DNA of 64,000 bases from Arthrobacter sp. MA-N2 (lineage in GTDB: Bacteria; Actinomycetota; Actinomycetes; Actinomycetales; Micrococcaceae), in contig NZ_KI912155.1 in assembly GCF_000517125.1 (NCBI RefSeq), positions 2,088,696 to 2,152,695 of the forward strand, written 5' to 3'. This document shows, piece after piece, positions 43,085 through 52,135 of the stretch. The translations under genes and the position numbers were made by a program. The notes under the pieces were generated by a model. The model had not been told where the DNA came from. It saw only the letters and a program-made list of their open reading frames with translations, and did no database searches. Each line of letters opens with the position of its first letter. Position 1 is the first letter of the stretch.

Positions 43085-44005
43085 CAACGTGCGATTCTGC
43101 TGGCTCATTGGCCTTCCCAGACCCCAGAACCCTGTGATCACGCGGCGGGGATGCTCGAGGAGCGGAATGATCCAGCAGAATCGACGCCGTCCGACGACGT
43201 CAGTTTGAGCGACATGCCGGTGATGTCCGATCCTCGGCAAGGGGCGTGCCGGGACTTGAAGGCGTGCCCAAATCAAGAAGGTCGGGACCGCGCATGCAAG
43301 CAGGAACGTCGGATTCTGCTGGATCATTGGCCTTCCGAAGTCCCGGCGCCCCGGAATTATGCGGCGCGCACTGTTGACGCGTGGAATGATCCAGCAGAAT
43401 CGACGCCGTCCGACGACGTCAGTTTGAGCGACATGCCGGTGATGTCCGATCCTCGGCAAGGGGGTGCGCCGTGTCTTGAAGGCGTGCCCAAATCAAGAAG
43501 GTCGGGACCGCGCATGCAAGCAGGAACGTCGGATTCTGCTGGATCATTGGCCTTCCGAAGTCCCGGCGCCCCGGAATTATGCGGCGCGCACTGTTGACGA
43601 GCGGAATGATCCAGCAGAATCGACGCCGTCCGAGGACGTCAGCTTGAGCGACAGGCCGGTGATGTCCGATCCTCAGCAAGGGGCGTGCCGGGACTTGAAG
43701 GCGTGCCCAAATCAAGAAGGTCAGGGCCGCGCATGTAAGCAGGAACGTCGGATTCTGCTGGATCATTGGCCTTCCGAAGTCCCGGCGCCCCGGAATTATG
43801 CGGCGCGCACCGTTGACGCGTGGAATGATCCAGCAGAATCGACGCCGTCCGAGGACGTCAGCTTGAGCGACAGGCCGGTGATGTCCGATCCTCAGCAAGG
43901 GGCGTGCCGGGACTTGAAGGCGTGCCCAAATCAAGAAGGTCAGGGCCGCGCATGTAAGCAGGAACGTCGGATTCTGCTGGATCATTGGCCTTCCGAAGTC
44001 CCAGC
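43085..44005. repeat. Tandem array of 219/220-bp repeats with 17-bp palindromic arms
   Basis: Units begin at about 43165, 43384, 43604 and 43823, giving periods of 219, 220 and 219 bp. A degenerate partial copy lies at 43085-43164 and the fourth unit is truncated near 44005. Each unit holds AATGATCCAGCAGAATC and its exact complement GATTCTGCTGGATCATT (for example 43166-43182 and 43312-43328). Units one and two share variants that differ from those of units three and four. Open frames run along both strands, but a 219-bp period alone would allow that, and the 220-bp step breaks them. Confidence 0.93.
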
Positions 44006-44044
44006 GAATCCGGTCCTCCCGTGCGTGACCCTATTACCCCCCGG

Positions 44045-44737
44045 TTACTCGCAGGCTATGCCGTCGTTATCCCTGTCCAGGGCGGACCGGTAACCTGGCT
44101 GGCCCCGATAGATAGGTGCGGCACCGGCAGCCCTCGCGGCGGTGCAGTTCGCGTAGTAAACCGACGACGGCGCTGGTGGTTGTGCCGGCCGGGCCTGTGA
44201 TTGGTCCTGTTGGGCCTTGATGGCGGCGGCATCGGCGGCTGCCTTCGCTTGGGCCTGTGCAGCAGCCTGTGCCGCTGCGGCGTCAGCCGCTGCCTGTGCC
44301 GCCTCTTTGTCGGCTGCGGCCTGTGCCGCCGCTTTGTCCGCTGTGGCCTTCGCTGCTGCGGCTGCTGCCGCACGCGCGTCCGTTACTTTCTTGGACTCAG
44401 AGCTTTCCATCCAGAGCAGGCTTCCCGCATCGGACTTGGTGCAAATGAACTCCTTGGGTGGGTAGTTCTCTGTGGTGTTCTCCGTTGCGCAAGAAACGGA
44501 TTTCGGCGCAGTGGGCGTGGGAGTCGGCGTTGGTGTGGGCGATTTCGAAATTGAAGCCGATTGCGTGGCGCCCGCTTGCGAGATTGTCGGGCTGGCGCCA
44601 CCGCAAGCCGAGAGGGAAAGTGCTGCAGTTACTGACGTGATTGCAGCAAGGACTTGGAAGGTTGCTTTCCGAAATTTAGAAAAGTCGTGCGACGCGTGCT
44701 TTGTGGCCCCAGTGTTTTTAGGCGCGCGAGTATTCAT
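44045..44737 (-). CDS. Lipoprotein with excalibur calcium-binding domain
   Basis: The 230-residue protein has an N-terminal lipoprotein signal (ITSVTAALSLSAC with lipobox LSAC at about residue 45). A Thr-Pro repeat linker follows, then CATENTTENYPPKEFICTKSD, a long Ala/Lys/Asp-rich coiled-coil region (about 120-185), and a C-terminal excalibur domain (YYANCTAARAAGAAPIYRGQPGY, then DRDNDGIACE with the DxDxDG calcium loop). It is expected on the outer face of the membrane. Role unknown; excalibur domains often accompany surface nucleases and cell-wall proteins. Confidence 0.9.
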   Translation of the reverse strand: MNTRAPKNTGATKHASHDFSKFRKATFQVLAAITSVTAALSLSACGGASPTISQAGATQSASISKSPTPTPTPTPTAPKSVSCATENTTENYPPKEFICTKSDAGSLLWMESSESKKVTDARAAAAAAAKATADKAAAQAAADKEAAQAAADAAAAQAAAQAQAKAAADAAAIKAQQDQSQARPAQPPAPSSVYYANCTAARAAGAAPIYRGQPGYRSALDRDNDGIACE

Positions 44738-45297
44738 TTATGCCCCCGTGAATTTGCTTTTGATGCGAATGTCAGCAGATTCTAGCATCGGAAATGCAGG
44801 AAAAGTAAGGGTTGTCCACATAGGCAAAGGGGCCCCTTGACTTGAGCCAAGAACAAAGGGTGAGAAGCTCCATTTAGAACATATATTCGATCTTTGTAAA
44901 TATTCTTCGAATAAATATCCACATGTGTCAGGTTCTCCCTAGAGGTGGCTGTGAGGTCCCCGTAGCGTCTAAATCACGAGACCATCGCAAGGAGAACCAT
45001 GCAGAACCTGCCATCGCCAAACCGCACCTTCCCGGATTCCGGGCAACACGTAGGCGTCGCGGACGCACACGGAGATGGAGAACAAAACCCCATGTGGATG
45101 CACGGAGGCACCCTTCCGCCAACACTGAGTTTCCCCAAATCACCACGTAGACGCCGGCTCCTGAATCTACCGTTGCCCTTGGAAAGAGGTTCGCAAAACA
45201 GCTTTGGGGAGCTTCATGGGGTCGATTCGTCTGGACGTAGCACCACCTAGGGGCAGGAGAGTGCTGGATTAGCGCGTCAGAGAAAGTTGGATCGCGA
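44738..45297. other. AT-rich upstream region of lipoprotein and LuxR genes
   Basis: About 560 bp with an AT-rich core (44870-44930) that contains a dyad-like AAATATTC-TTC-GAATA sequence and probably divergent promoters. A small open frame with a good ribosome site (44999) is listed separately. Nothing else is recognised. Confidence 0.45.
44999..45250 (+). CDS. Possible small protein before LuxR regulator
   Basis: This 83-codon frame at ATG 44999 has a strong AAGGAG 4 nt upstream, which is the main support. The product (MQNLPSPNRTFPDSGQHVGVA onward) is hydrophilic, Pro/Arg-rich, and matches nothing I know. It ends 48 bp before the LuxR-type gene and might be a leader peptide or a real small protein. 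Confidence 0.4.
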   Translation: MQNLPSPNRTFPDSGQHVGVADAHGDGEQNPMWMHGGTLPPTLSFPKSPRRRRLLNLPLPLERGSQNSFGELHGVDSSGRSTT

Positions 45298-47883
45298 TTG
45301 TTCGAACAAGAGGTTCGGCGAACCCTGGATTATGTTGCTCGCGGAATGATGGTTCGGATCGTGGGTGCGCCTGGTTCCGGCCGCACAAGCGTCGTGCAGA
45401 AAGTCATTGCCGAGCTGGAGAAAACCGGTGCCACGGTCTATTCCATTTCGGGTCTACGATCACATCGCGGAATTCCGTTCGGCGGAATATATAGCTTGAG
45501 CCTGGACATTCGAATAGGTCAACTGGGCGTACTAGGTGTCGCGGACACGCTGACGGGCCGGCTTTCCAGGCCAGGGGAGCGCGTGCTTGTTGTCGACGAC
45601 CCCGAGTTCATTGACCCGGAAACCTTAGCTGTACTGGATTCAGTCCGGCGCAGGACAAAGCGGCCCATGATCGTGACCATGAGTGAATCTTCCCTCTACT
45701 CGAAGAGGAAGCCCCCGGTCCTTAGCTCCGGCCCGGAAGCAAGGGTTCAGCTGAATCCGCTTCGCTACGAGCAAGTGAACGAACTCCTCACCGAGATACT
45801 GGGAGCTCCTGCAGATGCGGACACTACTGCCCGCATCCTCACGAAATCCGCGGGAAACCCCCACCTCGTGGTTCGCATCGCCGAAACTGCTTCCCTCAGC
45901 GACCTGATTGCCTTCCACCATGGTCAATGGCACATGACCGGCGACACCTTGTGGAACGAGCACCTCGATGGCACGGTGGAGTCTCTGCTTGAAGGGCTTG
46001 AAGCTGACGAGCTCACCGGCCTTCAAACCATGGCTATCGCGGGCACTGCGCCTCTGGATGTGCTGCAGCAAGTAGTCCACTCCGATGTCCTGGACAGGCT
46101 TGAACAGCGCGGATTCGTTTCAGTCATCGAGGATGTGAACAACAACGTCTGCGCTGCGATGACGCCGCCTGTCCTTGCCGACTATTTCCGCGGCCAAAGA
46201 GTGCTCACCAGCCGGCGGGTCCTCAAGAATCGAATCACAAGGACCTTGAGTGCAGCGCCACAGGATGACCACGTTGATGGCACTCCGGCCGATTCGCTGA
46301 CGAGGTCTCTGTCTGCGCTTCGCCTTGAACGGAGGTCCGACGACGCAGCCGCCGCGCGCCATTTCCATGAACAAATCTCGGCCCTGGAGCGACACCGCTA
46401 CGAAGCGTGGGATGCCGAGAAGACCGTATCGAACGCGGTGGGACTGCTGAGTGTCTATTGGGGTTCACCTCTTGAACCATCGAGAATTGAGCGTGTTCTT
46501 TCCCGGACCAGGACCTCGGAAGGAGACCAGTCCGAACTGCTGTTCCTGGCGGTGACAAAGGCGCTTTGGTCCCTCTATTCCGGCAAAGGATTGGATCTTG
46601 CCGCCGCCGCCCTCAGGACCTTCGCGAAGGAACACCCCGAATGGTCTGCCGAGGCTGAAGCTGCGGAACTTTTCCTCGTGGCCTCATACGATCGAATGCC
46701 CCAGAATCTTGACGAGATCTTCGCTCGGCTCCAGGAGGGTCATCCTCACAGCGCGGTCATAGCCTGCATCCGTGGCATTCTGGAGCTTTACCGCTTGAAC
46801 CCCTCCGAAGCACTCAAAGCCATCGACTCGACGGCAGGTTTCAAGGGCCTTCCACGGATCGAACCATTCATCCGGGGACTCGCGTTGTTCAGCTCGGGGC
46901 GGATTGACGAGTCAATTGTCTATACGCTTGGCCAACGCATGGAGGCCCGCCGCAATTTGGATCAACTCGGTATGGTTTCCAGCACGTATATCGCTGCCCA
47001 GGCCCTTGTATACCGTGGCTATTTCGACGAGGCGGAATACCTGATGAGCAGTGTCTTCGCCATGGGGCGTCCGGGGCTTCTGGCGGATTCCCTCCATGGC
47101 GCCATGCTCCGGCTCGCCGGACTGCGGACGGCGACGGCTTCGATCTCGCCCGCTGCGACCCTCGCAACCCAGGCGCGGCGCGAAACCGAAGACGTCGGCC
47201 CACTCCCGGGGACTGCAAAAGGGGTTTACCAGCTCGTCGCCGCTCGTCCCCTCCTCCCGGCAGTTTTCGATCGAAAAGCGGCGCACCTCATTCAACAGCA
47301 GCTGGAACGTGGCTACGTCCTCGAGGCAGTGCATTCTGCGATTCTCTTCGTCTGCCTGCTTCCCGGCAGTAAGACCCTCGAGCTCCTTCGCCGGACCTTG
47401 AAGGAGCATGCCGCAACTTCACACGATCAGCTCGTAGCCATTGCCGCCGCGGTGGTGGAGGAAGACCACCCATTGCTCGGGGCGCTGCTCCAACAATATG
47501 AACCCGACGCAGACTTCTACCAGGTACGGATGCTGCTCCGGGGTGCGTTCAAACGGTATGCATTCGTGGACGACACGATAGGGGCAGCCGCGATGGAGCG
47601 AGCCTATGCCATGTTTGCCACACGATTTCCGTCCGCAGACGAGCCCCTCGCATTCAATTCCGGAAGCTACTCTCCTCTCACAGTGCGGGAAATTGAGATA
47701 GCCGCCCTGGCCGGCCATCGCTCCAACCCCGAGATCGCCGAACACCTGGGAATCAGTATCAGGACCGTGGAAAGCCACATTTCCAACGCGCTCCGAAAGA
47801 CGGGAAGCCCGTCGCGGGCAGCACTCTTTGACCTTGTCCGGGAGACGTCCCCGTTCCGTGAGAAGCGCGTCCAGGATCCATGA
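45298..47883 (+). CDS. Large LuxR family regulator with ATPase domain (LAL-like)
   Basis: The 861-residue protein starts from TTG 45298. It has an N-terminal AAA/STAND ATPase region with P-loop GAPGSGRT (23-30, where the usual Lys is Arg) and acidic Walker B VLVVDDPEFID. A long helical repeat middle section (about 330-770) is followed by a C-terminal LuxR HTH (LTVREIEIAALAGHRSNPEIAEHLGISIRTVESHISNALRKTG, about 795-840). Proteins of this plan are ligand- or ATP-gated activators. The Arg in the P-loop may weaken ATP hydrolysis. The target is unknown and the downstream gene is convergent. Confidence 0.87.
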   Translation: MFEQEVRRTLDYVARGMMVRIVGAPGSGRTSVVQKVIAELEKTGATVYSISGLRSHRGIPFGGIYSLSLDIRIGQLGVLGVADTLTGRLSRPGERVLVVDDPEFIDPETLAVLDSVRRRTKRPMIVTMSESSLYSKRKPPVLSSGPEARVQLNPLRYEQVNELLTEILGAPADADTTARILTKSAGNPHLVVRIAETASLSDLIAFHHGQWHMTGDTLWNEHLDGTVESLLEGLEADELTGLQTMAIAGTAPLDVLQQVVHSDVLDRLEQRGFVSVIEDVNNNVCAAMTPPVLADYFRGQRVLTSRRVLKNRITRTLSAAPQDDHVDGTPADSLTRSLSALRLERRSDDAAAARHFHEQISALERHRYEAWDAEKTVSNAVGLLSVYWGSPLEPSRIERVLSRTRTSEGDQSELLFLAVTKALWSLYSGKGLDLAAAALRTFAKEHPEWSAEAEAAELFLVASYDRMPQNLDEIFARLQEGHPHSAVIACIRGILELYRLNPSEALKAIDSTAGFKGLPRIEPFIRGLALFSSGRIDESIVYTLGQRMEARRNLDQLGMVSSTYIAAQALVYRGYFDEAEYLMSSVFAMGRPGLLADSLHGAMLRLAGLRTATASISPAATLATQARRETEDVGPLPGTAKGVYQLVAARPLLPAVFDRKAAHLIQQQLERGYVLEAVHSAILFVCLLPGSKTLELLRRTLKEHAATSHDQLVAIAAAVVEEDHPLLGALLQQYEPDADFYQVRMLLRGAFKRYAFVDDTIGAAAMERAYAMFATRFPSADEPLAFNSGSYSPLTVREIEIAALAGHRSNPEIAEHLGISIRTVESHISNALRKTGSPSRAALFDLVRETSPFREKRVQDP

Positions 47884-47884
47884 A

Positions 47885-48268
47885 TTAGTGGCGTTCGGAA
47901 TTGTTCGACGGATCATTGTTCTGGACCGAGTCCATGAAGGCCACAATGGTGAGAACCGCAAGACCGAGCGCACAGACGGCGGCAATGACCGACGTCGCGC
48001 CCTGGAACGGGACAACTATTTCCGGGCTGAGAGCCGCCGCGTTGGCAAAACCAGCAACGGCGAAAACGGCTGCTTTGAGCGGCAGCCATTTCCGGGCCGG
48101 GCTGAAGGCCGCAATCAGTGGCGCGGCCATGCCGAGGATAACGAGGACGGCGACCGTCGTGTTCTTCACGGCGAGCGGATCAATATTGGAGAGGCCTTCC
48201 GGGGAAGGAGAGGTCCAAATGAGGCCGCCGGAAATGCCTGAGAGCACACCGACCATGAGGCCCATCAT
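47885..48268 (-). CDS. Four-helix membrane protein
   Basis: The protein has 127 residues, mostly hydrophobic, with four predicted membrane helices (GLMVGVLSGISGGLIW, TTVAVLVILGMAAPLIAAF, AAVFAVAGFANAAALSPEI, SVIAAVCALGLAVLTIVAFM) and a polar C-terminus. ATG 48268 or the second ATG could start it. No family is recognised. It is convergent with the LuxR gene; the stops are 1 bp apart. Confidence 0.75.
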   Translation of the reverse strand: MMGLMVGVLSGISGGLIWTSPSPEGLSNIDPLAVKNTTVAVLVILGMAAPLIAAFSPARKWLPLKAAVFAVAGFANAAALSPEIVVPFQGATSVIAAVCALGLAVLTIVAFMDSVQNNDPSNNSERH

Positions 48269-48636
48269 TCGTGAAGAAGGCTGTAGAGCTGAGTAGTCAT
48301 TGAGAATTTCTGGCCGTGGGTGGTGTTAGAAGAATGTGGTGGTCCCCTCCTCAAAGGAAGCAATCCACAGTTCAGATTCTCTCCATGAAACAGGGCTTCT
48401 ACGTGTAAAAATGGGCAAAATCAGTGTGCCTAAGCGGTTTCTCCGTGTGGATTGGGCCGATTTAGGTGGTCGGAACGGACGGTCTGCGTGTGGAGGAGCG
48501 CTGTGCGAAACGATGTGCCCCATGCTCCCGGACGGAGCTCCGTGGCCGTACTGTGTTGTTGAGTGGTCCGTTCACCGGAGGGCAACGAATCCGTGGACGA
48601 GCGCACTGGAGAGCCTCTGGAAGGAGCCAAAACCCC
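48269..48636. other. Intergenic region
   Basis: No supported gene, RNA or clear dyad is seen in these 368 bp. It must hold the divergent promoters of the membrane protein and the thioredoxin gene. Confidence 0.4.
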
Positions 48637-49071
48637 ATGAATAAGGCGATTATCGTTTGTCCGAATTGCGGCACGTCAAATCGGGTTCCGGCGGCCTCCG
48701 CGGGCAAGCCTCGGTGCGGGAACTGTCGCCACTGGTTGCCCTGGATCGTCGACGCCGGCGACGAGGACTTCCGACTCGTGGCCGAAGAGTCTTCTGTCCC
48801 GGTCCTCGTTGATTTCTGGGCTGTTTGGTGCGGTCCCTGCCGCACGGTGAGCCCGGTGCTGGACCAGCTGGCGCGCGAACGTGCAGGGAATCTGAAACTG
48901 GTCCGAGTTGACGTGGATCAGGCACCCCGGTTGTCTTCCCGCTTCGGCATTCAAGCCATCCCCACCTTGATGGTCCTCATCGACGGAAAGATCGTGGCCC
49001 GGCAAGCCGGCGCTGCCCCGGCGCAAGCGTTACGTTCGTGGCTGGACGGGGCGATTGCTCGGGTGAGCTAA
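48637..49071 (+). CDS. Thioredoxin with N-terminal zinc finger (TrxC-like)
   Basis: The 144-residue protein has an N-terminal zinc module with Cys8, Cys11, Cys27 and Cys30, followed by a thioredoxin fold with the active site WCGPC (64-68), cis-Pro in AIPTLMVLIDG, and a normal C-terminal helix. This is the thioredoxin-2 (TrxC) plan, which reduces disulfides in the cytosol and resists oxidative stress. GGAAGGAG upstream supports ATG 48637. The zinc may be released on oxidation, as known for TrxC. Confidence 0.94.
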   Translation: MNKAIIVCPNCGTSNRVPAASAGKPRCGNCRHWLPWIVDAGDEDFRLVAEESSVPVLVDFWAVWCGPCRTVSPVLDQLARERAGNLKLVRVDVDQAPRLSSRFGIQAIPTLMVLIDGKIVARQAGAAPAQALRSWLDGAIARVS

Positions 49072-49094
49072 AAACCGCCGCCGCCAAGCCAGGC

Positions 49095-50552
49095 TCACCC
49101 CCGCCTCGACGGCGCCTTTCCCGGCGAACCTACAATGAACGGCCGTGTATTGACCGGTTCGACGGGGAGGGCTGCCGGCTTCACCGCGGCTGCCTGCTTC
49201 ACTTCAGCGATCGGCTCCAAGGGCTCGGCGCAAGAACCCGTTCCGAGCCCGCGAACCGTCCAACCTTGCGCCTGCCACACCCCGGCGTCCAGCACGTTCC
49301 GCGCGTCCAGCACCATCCGGCGTCGTACGATGGATCCGGCAGCGGCGGGTGACAGGGCACGGTACTCGTCCCACTCTGTCAGCAGCAGCACCAGCTCGGC
49401 GCCTTCCAACGCGCGGGTCGTAGACGCTTCGAAGCGGAGCTGTGGGTAGCGCATCCAGGCGTTGTTGATGGCCTTGGGGTCGGTCACGGTCACGTGGGCG
49501 CCGGCCGCGGCGAGCTGGAGTGCGACGTCCAGGGCAGGGGAATCGCGGATGTCATCCGTGTCAGGCTTGAAGGCCGCGCCCAGCACGGTGACAGTGCGGC
49601 CGGACAGGAAGCCTTTGCACATGTCACGTGCGACGTCCACGGCGCGGGCGCGCTGGCCCAGATTCACGGAATCCACGACGCCCATCCACTCGTCAAGGGA
49701 AGGTACTGACAGCGCCTGCGCCTGCGCGCGGAACGAACGGATGTCCTTCGGCAAGCAGCCCCCGCCGAAGCCGAGGCCGGCGTGCAGGTACCTGTTGCCG
49801 ATCCGAGGATCCAATCCCATCGCCTCGCTGAGCTCGGTGACGTCGGCCCCCGAGGCATCGCACAGTTCGGCAACGGCATTGATGAAGCTGAGCTTCGTGG
49901 CCAGGTAGGCATTCGACGCGGACTTGATGAGCTCGGCCGTCGCAAAGTTGCATACCAGCCGGGGGATACCGGCAGACACCAGCGGTTCGTACACGGCGTC
50001 GAGCACTGCTGTCACCGGGACGCCCGCGGCAGAATCCTTGCCGCCCGGCACTCCATACACCAGCCGATCCGGCACCAACGAGTCCTTTACTGCCGTGCTC
50101 TGGCGCAAGAACTCAGGGTTCCAGCCGAGCAGGACATCCGGTCTGCGGGCAAGGATTCCGCGGAGCATGTCCACTGTTCCCACGGGAACGGTGGACTTGC
50201 CGACGACGGCGGCCCCCCTCGCCAGATGGGGGAGGAGGCTCTTCGTGGCTGCGATCACGTAGGAGAGGTCGGCTGTATCCGACGTCTTGGACTGCGGGGT
50301 GCCCACGCACAGGAAGTGCGCTTGGGCGTCGGCGGCATCGGCGAAGTCCGTGGAGAAGCTGAGTCGCTTGGTGGCGAATCCGTCGCGAAGAAGTTCATCG
50401 AGACCGGGTTCGTGGAAGGGTGCGAAGCCCTTGTTCAGGTGGGCGACCTTCTGGGCGTCGACGTCGATGCCCACTACGGTGTGGCCCATCGACGCAAGCG
50501 TGGCGGCGTGTACCGCGCCGAGGTAGCCGCAGCCTACGACGGAGATTTTCAT
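49095..50552 (-). CDS. ugd: UDP-glucose 6-dehydrogenase
   Basis: The protein has 485 residues from ATG 50552. It has the N-terminal Rossmann loop SVVGCGYLGAVHAATLA, the catalytic GFGGGCLPKD with Cys266, and a C-terminal UDP-binding half (GAAFKPDTDDIRDSPALDVA). It oxidises UDP-glucose to UDP-glucuronate with two NAD+. The start ATGA overlaps the stop of the glycosyltransferase gene, so the pair is translated together. A Pro/Ala-rich tail of about 60 residues at the end is an extension beyond the usual length. Confidence 0.95.
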   Translation of the reverse strand: MKISVVGCGYLGAVHAATLASMGHTVVGIDVDAQKVAHLNKGFAPFHEPGLDELLRDGFATKRLSFSTDFADAADAQAHFLCVGTPQSKTSDTADLSYVIAATKSLLPHLARGAAVVGKSTVPVGTVDMLRGILARRPDVLLGWNPEFLRQSTAVKDSLVPDRLVYGVPGGKDSAAGVPVTAVLDAVYEPLVSAGIPRLVCNFATAELIKSASNAYLATKLSFINAVAELCDASGADVTELSEAMGLDPRIGNRYLHAGLGFGGGCLPKDIRSFRAQAQALSVPSLDEWMGVVDSVNLGQRARAVDVARDMCKGFLSGRTVTVLGAAFKPDTDDIRDSPALDVALQLAAAGAHVTVTDPKAINNAWMRYPQLRFEASTTRALEGAELVLLLTEWDEYRALSPAAAGSIVRRRMVLDARNVLDAGVWQAQGWTVRGLGTGSCAEPLEPIAEVKQAAAVKPAALPVEPVNTRPFIVGSPGKAPSRRG

Positions 50553-51763
50553 GCTGGGAGTCCTTTGTTGGAAGTCGCGGAAATTGTGGTGGGCTGGGCC
50601 GCGCCCAGCCGTGCCAGGTGGACATGTTCGGCTGATGGCTCGAGCAACGCCTCGCCGGCCGCTACTGCCTCGTAGTGCCGCACGAGTTGAGCGCTCAGCG
50701 CCGGCCACGTCCGGCCCTGGACCGAAGCGAGCGCCGCCGTTCCGAAGGCGCGGCGCTTCGCGTCGTCGCCCATCAGGTCCTGGGCGTACCCGCGCAACTG
50801 CGCGAGGTCTCCCGGTTCGTAAAGCCAGCCGGTGCGCGAGTTTTCGACGAGGTCCAGGGGACCGCCCCGGCCGGTGGCAACGACGGGAACGCCGGAAGCC
50901 ATCGCCTCTTGGATGGTCTGGCAGAACGTCTCAAACTCGCCAGGATGAACGAAAAGGTCAAAGCCCGCCACCGCCTTGGCCAACTCGTCGCCGCCCAGGA
51001 ACCCGGTGAAGACGGCGTTCGGCAGGGCCGCTTCGAGGGCGGAGCGTTGTGGACCGTCCCCCACAATGACAAGTCTGGTTCCCGGCAGATCCCGCAGAAC
51101 GGCGAGGTCTTCCACTTGCTTCTCGATCGCGAGTCTGCCGACGTAGCCGATGATGCGCTCGCCGTTTGGTGCTATGGAGGCGCGCCACGCCTGCGAGCGC
51201 TTGGTGGGCGAGAACCGCGCGGTATCCACACCGCGCCGCCACATGCCCACCCTCAGGATCCCGCGGCCGCGCAACTGGTTGAGCGCGAACGTGGACGGGA
51301 CCAGTGTCCGGTCTGCAAGAAGATGGATGTTGTCCACCCGTCCCCATGCCCAGTTCTCCAGCATGGGAAGGCCATACCGGGCGGCGTAGCTGGGGACCTC
51401 GGTTTGATAGATGGCCACTGTGGGAATGCCGAGTTGGTGCGCAGCCTGCACAGCCCGCCATCCGAGGACGAAAGGGGATGCAAGGTGGACCACGTCCGGT
51501 GCGTAGTCGGCAAGGATTCTCTTGACCCGGCTCACACCGCCCAACGCCACCCGCACATTGGTGTACCCGGCCAGGGGCACGGAGGGGAGCCGGTACACAA
51601 AGGCGCCGTTCACGACGTCCGGTACGGCAGTGTCCGACGTCGACGGCGCAATCACCATCACTTCGTCGCCGCGCTCTTCCAGATGCTCCAGCACCCGCAG
51701 GATGGAGTGGGTGACCCCGTTCATGAGCGGCAGGAATGACTCGGCAACGATAGCTATCCTCAC
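50549..51763 (-). CDS. GT4-family glycosyltransferase (mannosyltransferase-like)
   Basis: The protein has about 404 residues from GTG 51763, where the sequence begins RIAIVAESFLPLMNGVTHSI, the normal start for this family; a longer frame to 51889 looks non-coding. The GT-B fold is marked by APDVVHLASPFVLGWRAVQAA, IGYVGRLAIEKQVEDLAVL and the donor-binding FVHPGEFETFCQTIQEAMASGVPVVAT. Relatives transfer mannose or glucuronate onto membrane lipids, and coupling to ugd points to glucuronate-containing glycolipid or polymer synthesis. The ribosome site is unusually close to GTG. Confidence 0.88.
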   Translation of the reverse strand: MRIAIVAESFLPLMNGVTHSILRVLEHLEERGDEVMVIAPSTSDTAVPDVVNGAFVYRLPSVPLAGYTNVRVALGGVSRVKRILADYAPDVVHLASPFVLGWRAVQAAHQLGIPTVAIYQTEVPSYAARYGLPMLENWAWGRVDNIHLLADRTLVPSTFALNQLRGRGILRVGMWRRGVDTARFSPTKRSQAWRASIAPNGERIIGYVGRLAIEKQVEDLAVLRDLPGTRLVIVGDGPQRSALEAALPNAVFTGFLGGDELAKAVAGFDLFVHPGEFETFCQTIQEAMASGVPVVATGRGGPLDLVENSRTGWLYEPGDLAQLRGYAQDLMGDDAKRRAFGTAALASVQGRTWPALSAQLVRHYEAVAAGEALLEPSAEHVHLARLGAAQPTTISATSNKGLPA

Positions 51764-52135
51764 TCCTCCACGGTGTGCCCGGAGGTTGGCGAAGCGGGGG
51801 AATGGGCGTGACGCTAGGGGGAAGGTTTGGTTAACAAACTGATGTTGATTCCCCGAGTAGAGGATCCGTAGCGCCGGAAAATTCGCCAATCTAGGTAATT
51901 ACGGAGCTGAAAGACGGGTAGAAGTTACTCTTATTCCCCAATATCGGCTCGATTTACGGTGACACCATAGTGAACCTCGTGGCCATGACTGGGGCTTGTC
52001 CCGGGCACCGGGGTGTTTCGGCAAGAGGGCGATGACTGGGCGGCACGCCCCCGCATGCTGAACAACGCGGGGTGATGTCACTCCGCGCCGCCCGTACGTC
52101 CGGCCAGGCCGTTGCCTAGAATCGAGCCAGACTCT
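51764..52135. other. Intergenic promoter region
   Basis: These 372 bp lie between divergent cell-envelope genes. No clear gene or RNA is seen. Promoters for the glycosyltransferase-ugd pair (minus) and the secreted deacetylase (plus) must lie here. Confidence 0.4.

Noticed and set aside
43085..44005. CRISPR array
   Set aside because: The whole 219/220-bp unit repeats, with no short repeat/unique spacer pattern and no cas genes nearby.
43151..44093. Repetitive proteins of about 73-residue period on both strands
   Set aside because: Open frames arise because the DNA repeat is 219 bp long; the 220-bp step breaks the frame and no start or ribosome site fits.
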